Assembly (NCBI GenBank): GCA_002376845.1
Contig: DFOS01000012.1
Coordinates: 11,158-75,157, forward strand
Direction of reading: 5' to 3'
Source of the DNA: Bdellovibrionaceae bacterium UBA3535
Lineage (GTDB): Bacteria; Bdellovibrionota; Bdellovibrionia; Bdellovibrionales; UBA840
DNA length: 64,000 bases
Within the stretch, counting starts at the first letter, position 1, and every line of letters begins with the position of its first letter. The notes under the pieces were generated by a model. The model saw only the letters and a program-made list of their open reading frames with translations, was not told the origin of the DNA and ran no database searches. Below are positions 26,086 through 35,255 of this stretch, piece after piece. The position numbers were made by a program, and so were the translations under genes.

Positions 26086-26949
26086 ATGAAAGGCATCATT
26101 TTAGCTGGGGGATCCGGTACGCGCCTCTATCCCGCCACCCGTACAGTATCTAAGCAATTACTCCCCATTTACGACAAACCGATGATCTATTACCCTTTGT
26201 CGATATTAATGCTGGCGGGCATTAAAGAAATACTGGTTATAACTACCCCAGATGACCAAAATCAGTTCCAAAATCTTTTAAAAGATGGATCTCACCTGGG
26301 CATTAAAATTAAGTATGCGATGCAACCTAAGCCCGAGGGCCTAGCACAAGCTTTTATTATTGGTGAAGACTTTATTGGAAATGAATCAGTTTGTTTGATT
26401 TTAGGAGATAATATCTTTTACGGCCACGGCTTAGTGGAAAAGCTAAAAATGGCAGCTTCAGCCGACAATGGCGCCACTGTATTTGGCTATTATGTAAAAG
26501 ACCCTGAGAGATATGGAGTGGCAGAATTTGATGATAGTGGCAAAGTATTGAGCATTGAAGAAAAGCCCAAACAACCAAAGTCAAATTATGCTGTTACAGG
26601 TCTTTATTTTTACGATAATCGCGTAATTGATATCGCAAAAAACATCAAACCATCTCATAGAGGCGAATTAGAAATTACAGATGTTAATAAAAAATACCTA
26701 GAAATGAGTGACTTAAGAGTTCAGCTATTAGGGCGCGGTACTGCTTGGCTCGATACGGGCACCCATGAGAGTCTGCTAGAAGCTTCGAACTTCATAGAAA
26801 CCATTGAATCTAGGCAAGGTCTCAAAATTTCCTGTATTGAAGAAATTGCCTACCGCAAAGGGTATATTTCAAAAGAACAATTATTAAAAATAGCGGAACC
26901 CATGCTTAAAAACCAATACGGTCAATACTTAGCGGCCTTAGTGAAATGA
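26086..26949 (+). CDS. rmlA: Glucose-1-phosphate thymidylyltransferase
   Basis: 287 residues, normal length. Nucleotidyltransferase signature GIILAGGSGTRLYPATR with KQLLPIYDKPMIYYPL, LGDNIFYGHG, VFGYYVKDPERYGV, SIEEKPKQPKSNYAVTGLYFYD and RGTAWLDTGTHESLLEA are all RmlA motifs. It makes dTDP-glucose from glucose-1-P and dTTP, step 1 of dTDP-L-rhamnose synthesis. First gene of a tight five-gene operon rmlA-C-D-B-GT; it overlaps rmlC by ATGA. AAGGAG precedes the ATG. Confidence 0.97.
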   Translation: MKGIILAGGSGTRLYPATRTVSKQLLPIYDKPMIYYPLSILMLAGIKEILVITTPDDQNQFQNLLKDGSHLGIKIKYAMQPKPEGLAQAFIIGEDFIGNESVCLILGDNIFYGHGLVEKLKMAASADNGATVFGYYVKDPERYGVAEFDDSGKVLSIEEKPKQPKSNYAVTGLYFYDNRVIDIAKNIKPSHRGELEITDVNKKYLEMSDLRVQLLGRGTAWLDTGTHESLLEASNFIETIESRQGLKISCIEEIAYRKGYISKEQLLKIAEPMLKNQYGQYLAALVK

Positions 26950-27491
26950 TAGAAATCATCGATACTGAAATATCAGAAGTAAAAATCATAAGCCCAAAAG
27001 TTTTTGGCGATAGTCGCGGCTATTTTTTTGAGTCCTACAATAAAAAAGATTTTGAAACGGCGGGGCTACATCATGATTTTATTCAGGACAACCAATCCTT
27101 TTCTCACTACGGAACTTTGCGCGGACTGCATTACCAAAAAGGAGAATTCGCACAGGCCAAACTAGTACGAGTTGTGGTAGGTAAGATTTTGGATGTTGCC
27201 GTCGACATTCGCAAAAATTCCCCCTCTTTTGGGCAGCATGTTGCCGTCGAGTTAAGTGAGGATAACAAGCTACAACTTCTTCTTCCACGAGGCTTTGCCC
27301 ACGGCTTTTCTGTCCTAAGCGAAACAGCCATTGTTCAGTATAAGTGTGACAACGTGTACAACAAAGAAAGCGAAGGCGGCATTTTGTATAATGACCCAAA
27401 ACTGGCTATTCAATGGCAAATACCAGAAGACAAAATCATCTTATCGGATAAAGACAAGGCAAACCCTCCCTTAAGCGAGGCAAAGCTTTGA
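26946..27491 (+). CDS. rmlC: dTDP-4-dehydrorhamnose 3,5-epimerase
   Basis: 181 residues, cupin fold. SPKVFGDSRGYFFESYN, FIQDNQSFSHYGTLRGLHYQ with the active-site His, VVGKILDVAVDIRKNSPSFG and LPRGFAHGFSVLSETA are standard RmlC motifs. Step 3 of dTDP-rhamnose synthesis. Starts in the rmlA stop (ATGA) and its own TGA overlaps the TTG start of rmlD, so translation is coupled throughout. Confidence 0.96.
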   Translation: MIEIIDTEISEVKIISPKVFGDSRGYFFESYNKKDFETAGLHHDFIQDNQSFSHYGTLRGLHYQKGEFAQAKLVRVVVGKILDVAVDIRKNSPSFGQHVAVELSEDNKLQLLLPRGFAHGFSVLSETAIVQYKCDNVYNKESEGGILYNDPKLAIQWQIPEDKIILSDKDKANPPLSEAKL

Positions 27492-28318
27492 GGGCGTTGG
27501 TTTTTGGCAAAGGCGGTCAACTCGCTACTCATCTACAAAAAAAGCTAGCTCCTGATTACGATTATCTTGGCATAGAGAACCTAGATCTAACAAAATCATC
27601 AGACTTATCTAAGTATCTAAGCTCACATAACTATGAATTGATTATTAATGCCAGCGCTTACACCGCAGTAGACAAAGCCGAAGAAGAAAAAGACAAAGCT
27701 TTCCAAGTTAACGCCGAAGCTGTAGGCATCATGGCCATGCACTGCAAACACCTAATCCACATTTCTACCGACTACGTTTTTGATGGCAATAAGGGGGGGG
27801 CTTATACAGAAAACGACAGACCAAACCCACTGAATATCTATGGCGCATCCAAATTAGCTGGGGAAAAATTGGCTCTGGAAAATAATGCCAACAGTATTGT
27901 TATCCGCACATCATGGCTTTATTCGGAATATGGCAATAATTTCGTGAAAACCATGCTCCGTTTGGGACAAGAAAAAGACTCTCTTGCCATTGTATCCGAC
28001 CAGATTGCCGCCCCCACCTATGCGGGCGATCTAGCCCAGATCATTTGTAAGATTGCCTCAGAGCCTCAAAACTACAAATCAGGCATCTACCATTACTGTA
28101 GTGATGGCAAAGCCTCTTGGTATGACTTTGCCAAGGAGATATTCCGCCTTCGCAATATCCCCATGGAGCTTCGCCCTATTCTCACCAAAGACTACCCCAC
28201 GCCGGCACAGAGGCCCTTGTATTCTTTATTGGATAATTCTAAGATCAAACACGATATGGATATCAAAATACCTAATTGGCAGGAGAGTTTAAAAAAATGT
28301 CTAGAAAGAATGTCTTAG
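27488..28318 (+). CDS. rmlD: dTDP-4-dehydrorhamnose reductase
   Basis: 276 residues from a TTG in a TTGA overlap with rmlC. N-terminal Rossmann GKGGQLATHLQ, NASAYTAVDKAEEE, STDYVFDG, the catalytic YGASKLAGE (YxxxK), RTSWLYSEYG and a GIYHYCSDG region identify RmlD. It makes the final dTDP-L-rhamnose with NAD(P)H. A run of eight G at 27,793-27,800 lies inside the coding region (Asn-Lys-Gly-Gly-Ala); the frame is currently open. Confidence 0.95.
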   Translation: MRALVFGKGGQLATHLQKKLAPDYDYLGIENLDLTKSSDLSKYLSSHNYELIINASAYTAVDKAEEEKDKAFQVNAEAVGIMAMHCKHLIHISTDYVFDGNKGGAYTENDRPNPLNIYGASKLAGEKLALENNANSIVIRTSWLYSEYGNNFVKTMLRLGQEKDSLAIVSDQIAAPTYAGDLAQIICKIASEPQNYKSGIYHYCSDGKASWYDFAKEIFRLRNIPMELRPILTKDYPTPAQRPLYSLLDNSKIKHDMDIKIPNWQESLKKCLERMS

Positions 28319-29310
28319 TTACCGGTGGAGCCGGCTTTATTGGCTCGAACTTTGTTCCTTATTTTTTACAAACTTACCCAGACACCCATTTAGTGAACCT
28401 AGACAAACTCACCTATGCTGGGGACTTAGAAAACCTAAAAGAGGCAGAAGGCCAGCAAAACTACACATTTGTGAAGGGGGATATTTGTGACCGAGCCTTG
28501 GTAGAAGAGTTGTTTGCAAAATATCACTTCCAAGGGGTGATTCACTTTGCCGCCGAATCCCATGTGGACAATTCCATTAGTGGACCCGATGCTTTTGTAC
28601 AAACCAATATTGTGGGCACATTCAATCTTTTGGATACAGCCAGAAATTATTGGATGAATGGGCCTTTTGAAACCAAAGAAGATTATGCCAATGCTCGCTT
28701 TCATCATGTATCCACCGATGAGGTCTACGGCAGCCTTGGAGATACGGGGCTTTTTAGCGAAACCACCCCTTATGCACCAAACTCTCCCTACTCTGCCTCG
28801 AAGGCCAGCTCTGACTTTCTAGTGCGCTCCTACTTTCACACCTATGGCATGAATGTCGTAACCACGAACTGTTCAAACAATTATGGCCCCAAGCAGCACA
28901 CAGAAAAACTAATTCCAACTATCTTAAGAAAGGCTCTGTCACAAGAACCAATACCTATTTATGGTGATGGCAAAAATGTTAGAGACTGGCTCTACGTCTT
29001 AGATCACTGTAAAGGAATCGATCTTGCCTTTCGCAAGGGCCGCAGCGGCGAAACTTATAATATTGGCGGCAAGAACGAGCGCACGAATTTAGAAATAGTT
29101 CACCGCATTTGTGAAATTTTAGACAAAAAATGCCCTGTAGATCGACCTTATAGTGAGCTAATCAGCTTTGTTAAAGACCGTCCTGGACACGATAAACGCT
29201 ATGCCATTGATGCTAGTAAAATTGAAAACGAGCTTGGCTGGCAAGCCGATGAAAACTTTGAAAGCGGAATTGAAAAGACCATTGATTGGTATTTAAATAA
29301 AATATCATGA
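28297..29310 (+). CDS. rmlB: dTDP-glucose 4,6-dehydratase
   Basis: 337 residues from ATG 28,297, chosen because AGGAGAG lies nine nt upstream; an earlier in-frame TTG at 28,276 would add seven residues. VTGGAGFIGSNFVPYFL, HFAAESHVDNSI, STDEVYGSLGD with T-D-E catalytic residues, PYSASKASSDF (YxxxK), NCSNNYGPKQ and RDWLYVLDHC are classic RmlB motifs. Step 2 of the rhamnose pathway. It overlaps rmlD by 22 bp and the next glycosyltransferase by ATGA. Confidence 0.97.
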   Translation: MSRKNVLVTGGAGFIGSNFVPYFLQTYPDTHLVNLDKLTYAGDLENLKEAEGQQNYTFVKGDICDRALVEELFAKYHFQGVIHFAAESHVDNSISGPDAFVQTNIVGTFNLLDTARNYWMNGPFETKEDYANARFHHVSTDEVYGSLGDTGLFSETTPYAPNSPYSASKASSDFLVRSYFHTYGMNVVTTNCSNNYGPKQHTEKLIPTILRKALSQEPIPIYGDGKNVRDWLYVLDHCKGIDLAFRKGRSGETYNIGGKNERTNLEIVHRICEILDKKCPVDRPYSELISFVKDRPGHDKRYAIDASKIENELGWQADENFESGIEKTIDWYLNKIS

Positions 29311-30335
29311 AACTTTTATTTACGGGCAACTACCTGCCTGATTATAATCGTACGGCTATAATAAAAAAGGGATTAGCCCAGCTTGGTCACACTGTATTCG
29401 AGCTTCCGTTTGAGAAAAAAAATAAGAAGATAGCACATGAAATACAGAAGCTCGCAAAAAATGTGGACGCTGTATTTCTTCCTTGTTTTACACATAAAGA
29501 AGTGAGTTTTGCAAAAAAACATATTAACGGAAAACCTCTAATTTTTGACCCGCTTATATCTAGGTATCTAACGAAGGTTTATGATTACAAATTAGCAAGC
29601 CCCTATAGCTTGTCTGCAATTCGTAATTTCTATAGGGATAAAACCCCTATGCAAAATGCTGATCTAATATTTTGTGATACTAAGGCTCACAGAAACTACT
29701 TTCACCAAACCTTCAAAATTCCTCTAGATAAAATGCAGGTGCTATATATCGGCAATGACTTTGACAAGTTTTACCCTCTGGATAAGACCAAAAACAAACG
29801 ATTTGTTGTGGGCTTTTATGGCGGCTTTATTCCCTTGCAAGGAGTTATGACCATTCTGCAAGCAGCCAAAGCTTTAAAGCACGAGGACATCGAGTTTAAA
29901 CTAATAGGTAACGGCTTTGAATATGAAAAAGCTTTAAAATTCATTCAAGATAATCAGTTAAGAAACGTAAGCACCCCTGGCTGGTTAGATGAAGAAACTT
30001 TACACAAAGAAATATGCCAATTTGATATTGCACTAGGTATATTTGGAGATACACTTAAGTCTGACTTGGTAATCCCAAATAAAGTTTATCACTACGCCTC
30101 TTGCGGTCTACCGATAATTAACAAAGATAGCCCTGCTATAAGAGAGATATTCACTAAAGACGAAAACATATTGCTAGTGGAGCAAGGCTTTGAGTCTTTA
30201 GCAAACATGATTCGTGAGGTAAGACAAAATTATCAAGCCGACATAGGCAAGAGGGCATTTGAGCTTATGCGAGATAATTATAATGCTAAGAATATTGCAG
30301 AGACTTTTACAAAATCTATTGAGGCTTTGCTCTAG
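29307..30335 (+). CDS. GT4-like glycosyltransferase
   Basis: 342 residues, GT-B fold. MKLLFTGNYLPDYNRT at the N-terminus; the C-terminal domain has VVGFYGGFIPLQGVMTILQAA, FKLIGNGFEYEKA and the donor-binding region GIFGDTLKSDLVIPNKVYHYASCGLPII with EIF after it, standard for glycosyl-transferase group 1. Last gene of the rml operon (ATGA overlap with rmlB), so likely a rhamnosyltransferase or one acting in the same repeat unit; this is inference from position. It overlaps the convergent dehydrogenase by 4 bp. Confidence 0.82.
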   Translation: MKLLFTGNYLPDYNRTAIIKKGLAQLGHTVFELPFEKKNKKIAHEIQKLAKNVDAVFLPCFTHKEVSFAKKHINGKPLIFDPLISRYLTKVYDYKLASPYSLSAIRNFYRDKTPMQNADLIFCDTKAHRNYFHQTFKIPLDKMQVLYIGNDFDKFYPLDKTKNKRFVVGFYGGFIPLQGVMTILQAAKALKHEDIEFKLIGNGFEYEKALKFIQDNQLRNVSTPGWLDEETLHKEICQFDIALGIFGDTLKSDLVIPNKVYHYASCGLPIINKDSPAIREIFTKDENILLVEQGFESLANMIREVRQNYQADIGKRAFELMRDNYNAKNIAETFTKSIEALL

Positions 30336-31630
30336 GCCTTCACCACATGGTCCGCGGGCTCACGGTAAACACCCCGAGTATCCACAATTAACTTTGCGTG
30401 CTTCAGTATTTGTGCATAATCAAAATCATCATGATTTGTAGCAACCAGCACACAATCATAATTCGCAATAACTTCTGGTTTTAGATCTACAGAAGACATG
30501 TCCCATGCTGCCCGGCGAATTTTAGGGAATTTCAGAACATAGGGATCTGAGTATTCCACCTTAGCCCCCATGGCCATAAGCTTCTCCATTAGAACCACAG
30601 AAGGACTCTCCCTCATATCATCCACATTCTTCTTATAGGCAATGCCCAAAACCAAGATCTTAGAGCCATTCACAGCTTTTTGTGAGCGATTTAAGCCCTC
30701 ACTCACCTTGGAGACTACATAGTCCGGCATAGCAGTATTCACCTCACCAGCTAGCTCTATAAAACGGGTATTGACGTCGTACTCACGAGCTTTCCAAGTT
30801 AAGTAAAATGGATCAATGGGGATACAGTGTCCCCCCAAGCCTGGGCCAGGATAATAGGGCGTAAAACCAAAAGGCTTGGTACTGGCAGCAGCTATTACTT
30901 CATGAATGTCGATTCCCATTTTATCGGCTACGATCTTCATCTCATTGACTAGCCCAATATTCACAGCACGGTGAATATTCTCCAGCAGTTTGGTCATCTC
31001 AGCTGCCTTCATGGATGATACGGGCACAACTTGGTCGATCACTGCCCCATAGAGTGCAAGCCCATGCTCTAAACATAGCTTACTGTATCCACCACAAATC
31101 TTGGGTATTGTGCGGGTCGTATATTTTGGATTCCCTGGATCTTCTCTTTCAGGGCTATAAACTAAATAATAATTTTTACCCACCTTAAAGTCTCTAGTCT
31201 CAATATAAGGTAAAATCACTTCTTCCGTGGTTCCCGGGTAAGTAGTCGACTCCAAAGAAAGGATTTGCCCTTCCTTTAAATAATCCTGAATGCTTTCCAT
31301 TGTAGAAGTGATAAAGGACATATCCGGTTCGCGATACGCGTTTAAAGGTGTTGGCACACAAATGATCACTGCATCCACTTCTGAGACACGAGAAAAATCG
31401 CTAGTAGCTGATAAGTGTGCTGCTGCATCCTCAATACTTTTCGAAGAGATATGCTTAATATAACTTTGGCCTTGCGAAATTTTCTTTTCTTTTTCAGGAT
31501 CAATATCAAAACCAATGGTTTCAAATCCTTCTTCGGCAAAGCGGATGGCCAATGGTAAACCCACATAACCCAGCCCAATGATTCCTATCACAGCGCGCTT
31601 TTCTTTGATTTTTTCTAATAGCTTTAACAT
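30332..31630 (-). CDS. Nucleotide sugar dehydrogenase (UDP-HexNAc 6-dehydrogenase, WbpA/TviB type)
   Basis: 432 residues. IGIIGLGYVGLPLAIRFAEEG, VPTPLNAYREPDMSFI, ESTTYPGTT, YSPEREDPGN and the catalytic Cys in GPGLGGHCIPIDPFYL (about 261-276) match the UDP-N-acetylhexosamine dehydrogenase group rather than Ugd, which here is at 17,404. It would give a UDP-HexNAc uronic acid. Monocistronic, convergent with the rml operon. Exact substrate (GlcNAc, GalNAc or ManNAc) cannot be told. Confidence 0.87.
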   Translation of the reverse strand: MLKLLEKIKEKRAVIGIIGLGYVGLPLAIRFAEEGFETIGFDIDPEKEKKISQGQSYIKHISSKSIEDAAAHLSATSDFSRVSEVDAVIICVPTPLNAYREPDMSFITSTMESIQDYLKEGQILSLESTTYPGTTEEVILPYIETRDFKVGKNYYLVYSPEREDPGNPKYTTRTIPKICGGYSKLCLEHGLALYGAVIDQVVPVSSMKAAEMTKLLENIHRAVNIGLVNEMKIVADKMGIDIHEVIAAASTKPFGFTPYYPGPGLGGHCIPIDPFYLTWKAREYDVNTRFIELAGEVNTAMPDYVVSKVSEGLNRSQKAVNGSKILVLGIAYKKNVDDMRESPSVVLMEKLMAMGAKVEYSDPYVLKFPKIRRAAWDMSSVDLKPEVIANYDCVLVATNHDDFDYAQILKHAKLIVDTRGVYREPADHVVKA

Positions 31631-32159
31631 GGCTCAATATTAAGGAATCTTAAGGGAAATAGCCAGTAATCCTAAAGTACTAGATTATCTAACATGTTGA
31701 GTCGCTGATCTTATTATGACAGCATAGAGCTCTTTTAAAAGAAATTTTAGAAAGTTGTGGAGAGTAAAAAAAGAAGCACAGCATCCTAGCTTTTGATTGA
31801 ATTATTAATCAGCACTTATGCGCAAAAAACAAGCATATACTTTACTTATTATCTAAAGATGTACACGAATTTAGATCCAAAATTGATGAAATTGCAAGAT
31901 AAGAAAGCTCCTGCCAGCATTGTGCCCTTAAAGAAAAGATGGGAATTATATGTTTGGTACACATTCAACGATACGGTACAAAGGTTCAAAGGAAGCTTAT
32001 ATGGTCATACTACACATTCTGCTGTTCACTAGCAGAACATATACAAAACGAATCAAATCTAGCAGTTATAATTTGTTAATCCGCTACCAACTAATTATTA
32101 TGCACCAAGTATGATCTAAAATTGTCTTATATAGCATATTAGTATAGAAATCTTTTCAT
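31631..32159. other. AT-rich spacer with unassigned short frame
   Basis: 529 bp between the dehydrogenase and the next GT2. A plus-strand frame from ATG 31,859 to TAG 32,032 would encode about 57 residues (including LKKRWELYVWYTFNDTVQRF). I do not recognise it, and there is no convincing Shine-Dalgarno; it could be a gene remnant. From here base composition becomes noticeably more AT-rich until about 44,440. Confidence 0.45.
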
Positions 32160-32936
32160 ATGAAAATTACTTTATCTATAGTTACATATAATAATAAGTG
32201 CATCATAGGGCCAACTTTAGATAGTATAAATAAGCATTATGCTGGAAAAATATTGGTAGTGGATAATGCTTCTACAGATGGAACACGAGAATATTTAATG
32301 GATCTAGCTAATGATATTGATAACTTAGAGATTCTGCCACTTAAGACTAATATTGGCTTTGGTAAAGCGCATAATATTGCTATAGAAAAGATTGATAGTG
32401 ACTATCATATTATTTGTAATCCCGATATTCGGTTGCGGAATGAAACTATCAGCAAGCTAGCAGAATACATGTCCAAAAGGCAGGATGTCGGTTTAGTTGT
32501 GCCTAAATTTTTTTATGAAGATGGGCATTTACAAGCTAGTAATCGTCAACTTCCTAGTATATTTGATTTATATCTGCGGAGATTTTGTCCCATGTTTTTA
32601 CAAAGAATATTTCAAAAAAGAATGGAATGGTATGAAAATCTTCATCTAGGCTATGATTATGAGTATGAAGTGCCTAGTGTTAGTGGAGCGTTTTTATTCT
32701 GCCGAACAAATGTTTTAAAAAAAGTTGGTGGGTTTGATAAACGTTACTTTATGTATTTTGAAGATTCAGATTTGGGCCGCCAAATGCGTAATTTAGGGTA
32801 CAGAACTATGTATAACCCTAATGCAGAGGTTGTACATGTTTGGCAAAGGCAAAATCATTCTTCATTAAAAATGACAATAGTATTTATTCGTAATGGAATT
32901 CGTTATTTTAATAAGTGGGGGTGGAAGATATTTTAA
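32160..32936 (+). CDS. GT2 glycosyltransferase, WbbL-like
   Basis: 258 residues. LSIVTYNNKCIIGPTLDSI, VVDNASTDGTREYL (about 33-46), NIGFGKAHNIAI, the ICNPDIRL metal motif, VPSVSGAFLFCRTNVLKKVGGFDKRYFMYFEDSDLGRQ are features of dTDP-rhamnosyl- and GlcNAc-transferases of the WbbL group. Isolated single gene, more AT-rich than the rml operon. Rhamnose transfer is likely but inferred. Confidence 0.82.
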   Translation: MKITLSIVTYNNKCIIGPTLDSINKHYAGKILVVDNASTDGTREYLMDLANDIDNLEILPLKTNIGFGKAHNIAIEKIDSDYHIICNPDIRLRNETISKLAEYMSKRQDVGLVVPKFFYEDGHLQASNRQLPSIFDLYLRRFCPMFLQRIFQKRMEWYENLHLGYDYEYEVPSVSGAFLFCRTNVLKKVGGFDKRYFMYFEDSDLGRQMRNLGYRTMYNPNAEVVHVWQRQNHSSLKMTIVFIRNGIRYFNKWGWKIF

Positions 32937-33105
32937 ATATTTAGTATCTGATTACAACAGCTTGGGGCATTATTTTGACCTGCTGTAACAGGGCTAAAAT
33001 TGCTCTTTACCAATAGTTCCAAATAATAATCTTGCGTTACTTTATATGAGTATATACGCAAGAAATTTTCAAAAAAATTGCATGGATGAAAAAAAAGAAA
33101 TGTTT

Positions 33106-33873
33106 TTATGTTAAAGAACTAAAATATCTATTATAAATTTTATTTTCTGATTCAGATCCTATAAATTTATTCAAATCTTCTGGTGTGCCTATCCCATGCA
33201 TTTGTTCAAAGTCGATATTATAAATGCCTATTTTATTCCCATTTTTAATGGCGTAATTATATGTTGGGCATGTGTAAAATTCATTGTTTACGCGGTCATT
33301 TCTAACAATCATATCTAGTGAACTACTAACAAAGGTACTGCCTTTGCTGTAAAAATAAACTCCAACAGTTGCTGTGTCAGAAATTGCCTCTTTTTCCTTG
33401 ACTGCTGTTACAATACCATTTGAATTAGTTTTTACGTAAGACCATTTTGGGTTTCTCTCATGGTCAATAAAAGTTAAAATAGAGCCATCTAAATTACGTT
33501 GTTTAGCGTCTTTAATAAAATAGTTTATATCAAAGTCTACGAGCTGGTCAGAATTTGCTAAAAGTAGAGGTGTTTCATTGTTTATTATGTTGTGCGCGTA
33601 TAATACTGTACAAACCATGCCCTCGGTTAAGTGGTCTATCTCGATAAATTCTACATTATACCTGTCTTTAATGAAAGCTACTGAATCAGCTTCATTGGCA
33701 ATATGTTCTTTGCGCGCAACTAGAATATATTTAGCTTCAGGAATATATAGATTATCTAATACTCGAGCAATCATGGGTTTTCCATTTACATCTATAAAGG
33801 GTTTGGGCTTTTTATAGCCCACATTGGCAAAACGGCTACCTGCTCCAGCCATAGGAATTACAATGTTAATCAT
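33106..33873 (-). CDS. Sugar-phosphate nucleotidyltransferase-like protein A
   Basis: 255 residues. N-terminal IPMAGAGSRFANVGYKKPKPFIDVNGKPMIARVLDNL contains an intact G-x-G-S-R-F signature and the K-P-K-P element; LLLANSDQLVDFD supplies the acidic metal residue, and VGVYFYSKG and MHGIGTPEDL complete a GalU/RmlA-like fold. It would activate a phosphorylated small molecule with an NTP. Last gene of a seven-gene minus-strand cassette; its ATG overlaps the end of the cupin gene and AGGAG precedes it. A diverged paralogue sits three genes upstream at 34,511. The substrate is unknown. Confidence 0.7.
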   Translation of the reverse strand: MINIVIPMAGAGSRFANVGYKKPKPFIDVNGKPMIARVLDNLYIPEAKYILVARKEHIANEADSVAFIKDRYNVEFIEIDHLTEGMVCTVLYAHNIINNETPLLLANSDQLVDFDINYFIKDAKQRNLDGSILTFIDHERNPKWSYVKTNSNGIVTAVKEKEAISDTATVGVYFYSKGSTFVSSSLDMIVRNDRVNNEFYTCPTYNYAIKNGNKIGIYNIDFEQMHGIGTPEDLNKFIGSESENKIYNRYFSSLT

Positions 33874-34198
33874 TAGGATCTCCTAAGTATTTATCATCGT
33901 TGGCACCAGGATGCTTTACTACTACAGTAGTCGTGTCTTGTAATACTTCAAAATCAGTTGATTCATATGGATTTATTACAATAATATCATCTTCTTTATA
34001 TTCTTTGCCATTCATACGAACATGGCCACTTACAATTACAGTGATTTCTGTTGCTACTTTATGAAAGTGACGCTCTTCTTTTTCACCCTTCAAATACTTT
34101 TTTATGGCGACTTCTACATCGTTTGTTTTGAGAACGGTAGGTTGAAAATTACCTACAAACCATCCTTTTGTCATTTTATCTAATTTTTCTACATTCAC
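33866..34198 (-). CDS. Small cupin-domain protein
   Basis: 110 residues from a GTG that overlaps the previous TGA (GTGA). A single cupin barrel: KGEKEERHFHKVATEITVIVSGHVRMNGKEYKEDDIIVINPYESTDFEVLQDTTTVVVKHPG. The HFH and E-I-T-V pattern resembles the metal-binding cupin motif 1 (two His and a Glu). It could be a sugar isomerase/epimerase or a ligand sensor. Tight coupling to nucleotidyltransferase genes on both sides suggests a step on the same intermediate. Confidence 0.65.
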   Translation of the reverse strand: MNVEKLDKMTKGWFVGNFQPTVLKTNDVEVAIKKYLKGEKEERHFHKVATEITVIVSGHVRMNGKEYKEDDIIVINPYESTDFEVLQDTTTVVVKHPGANDDKYLGDPND

Positions 34199-34530
34199 TT
34201 CGGTACATCCAAATAAGCTCTAAGCTCTGTTATTTTGTCATTGTTCCACTCAAGTATATCTACACCTTCGAGCTTCGTATCGTCTAGTATTAGTATAAAT
34301 TCTATCATTGTTTGCCCATTAATGGTTTCGTAAATATTTTTAGAGGTAAAGCTTAAGGCTTTACAGCCGTCAAAAATATTTCGCACTGCAGCGACTACCT
34401 TATCTTTACCTTCGAGTCTTTTAACGACAGGATCTTCTAGCACTATATCATCACTAAAAAGACTCACTATATTGTCAATGCTCTTATTATTAAAAGCCTC
34501 AATGTAATCTTTAGTTAGGGCTATGCTCAT
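34195..34530 (-). CDS. NTF2/SnoaL-like fold protein
   Basis: 111 residues from ATG 34,530, chosen because GGGAG lies eight nt upstream; a longer frame from 34,596 would overlap the previous gene by 86 bp. ALTKDYIEAFNNKSIDNIVSLFSDDIVLEDPVV, GKDKVVAAVRNIF and TIEF-like strands with a final DILEWNNDKITELRAYLD are characteristic of the SnoaL/nuclear-transport-factor-2 fold. Members are isomerases, dehydratases or non-enzymatic partners. It lies between the nucleotidyltransferase and cupin genes in an overlapping chain. Confidence 0.68.
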   Translation of the reverse strand: MSIALTKDYIEAFNNKSIDNIVSLFSDDIVLEDPVVKRLEGKDKVVAAVRNIFDGCKALSFTSKNIYETINGQTMIEFILILDDTKLEGVDILEWNNDKITELRAYLDVPK

Positions 34531-35254
34531 TGAATTTCTCCCGTTTGTAATCTCTAATCTTTTCAGGTGAATAAAACGAATGGAAGTTACTTCCATCTAT
34601 TTGGTAATATCCTATGTTTTTATTATCTAATATTAATTGGTTTAGACACGGAGCAGTAAAAAATATTCCATCTATGCTGTCATCGTTTTCTATTGTCTTC
34701 ATTGCTGCAGAAAAAAAGTATTTAGCTTGCTTAAAGTAGTAAAAGCCAGCAATAGCACTTTTGCTTAATGGTTTTTTCTCTGCTGTTTCAACTACATAAT
34801 CACCATTTATTCGAGCATATGACCATTTAGGGTGGACTGAATTAAATGTGATTATGCCGGCATCTAAATTTCTTTTTTTAAAGTCGTTAACAATGTCGTT
34901 GATATTCTCGCTAATAATTTGGTCGCCATTAGCTATAATCAGTTCTTTGTCTGGATCAATATGCTCCAAGGTTACAAGACATGAGCATAGAGCACCTTTT
35001 GTTTCTCCAGGCATTTTTACTACTTCACATTTATGATCAGTCAAAAGCTTTAATACGTTATCTAAATGAAATTTTTCACAGTCTAATTGGTTTACTGCAA
35101 AAACAAACTTTTTGTCTTTTAGGCTGACATAGTTTTCTATACAGTGCTGTATGATTGGTTTGTCATTGATTTCAATTAATGGTGTGGGAAATACATAGTC
35201 TGATTTCTTAAAAAAATTCGACTTTCCAGCAAGAGGAATAAGTATAGTAATCAT
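34511..35254 (-). CDS. Nucleotidyltransferase-like protein B (diverged signature)
   Basis: 247 residues, clearly related to protein A (33,106): IPLAGKSNFFKKSDYVFPTPLIEINDKPIIQHCIENY, LIIANGDQIISENI, HPKWSYARING and a C-terminal YQIDGSNFHSFYSPEKI. The canonical glycine-rich G-x-G-x-R loop is replaced by GKSNFF, so the usual catalytic Arg is missing. It may bind a different substrate, have lost catalysis, or act with protein A. It lies 1 nt after the HAD gene and overlaps the NTF2-like gene by 20 bp. Confidence 0.65.
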   Translation of the reverse strand: MITILIPLAGKSNFFKKSDYVFPTPLIEINDKPIIQHCIENYVSLKDKKFVFAVNQLDCEKFHLDNVLKLLTDHKCEVVKMPGETKGALCSCLVTLEHIDPDKELIIANGDQIISENINDIVNDFKKRNLDAGIITFNSVHPKWSYARINGDYVVETAEKKPLSKSAIAGFYYFKQAKYFFSAAMKTIENDDSIDGIFFTAPCLNQLILDNKNIGYYQIDGSNFHSFYSPEKIRDYKREKFNEHSPN

Positions 35255-35255
35255 A

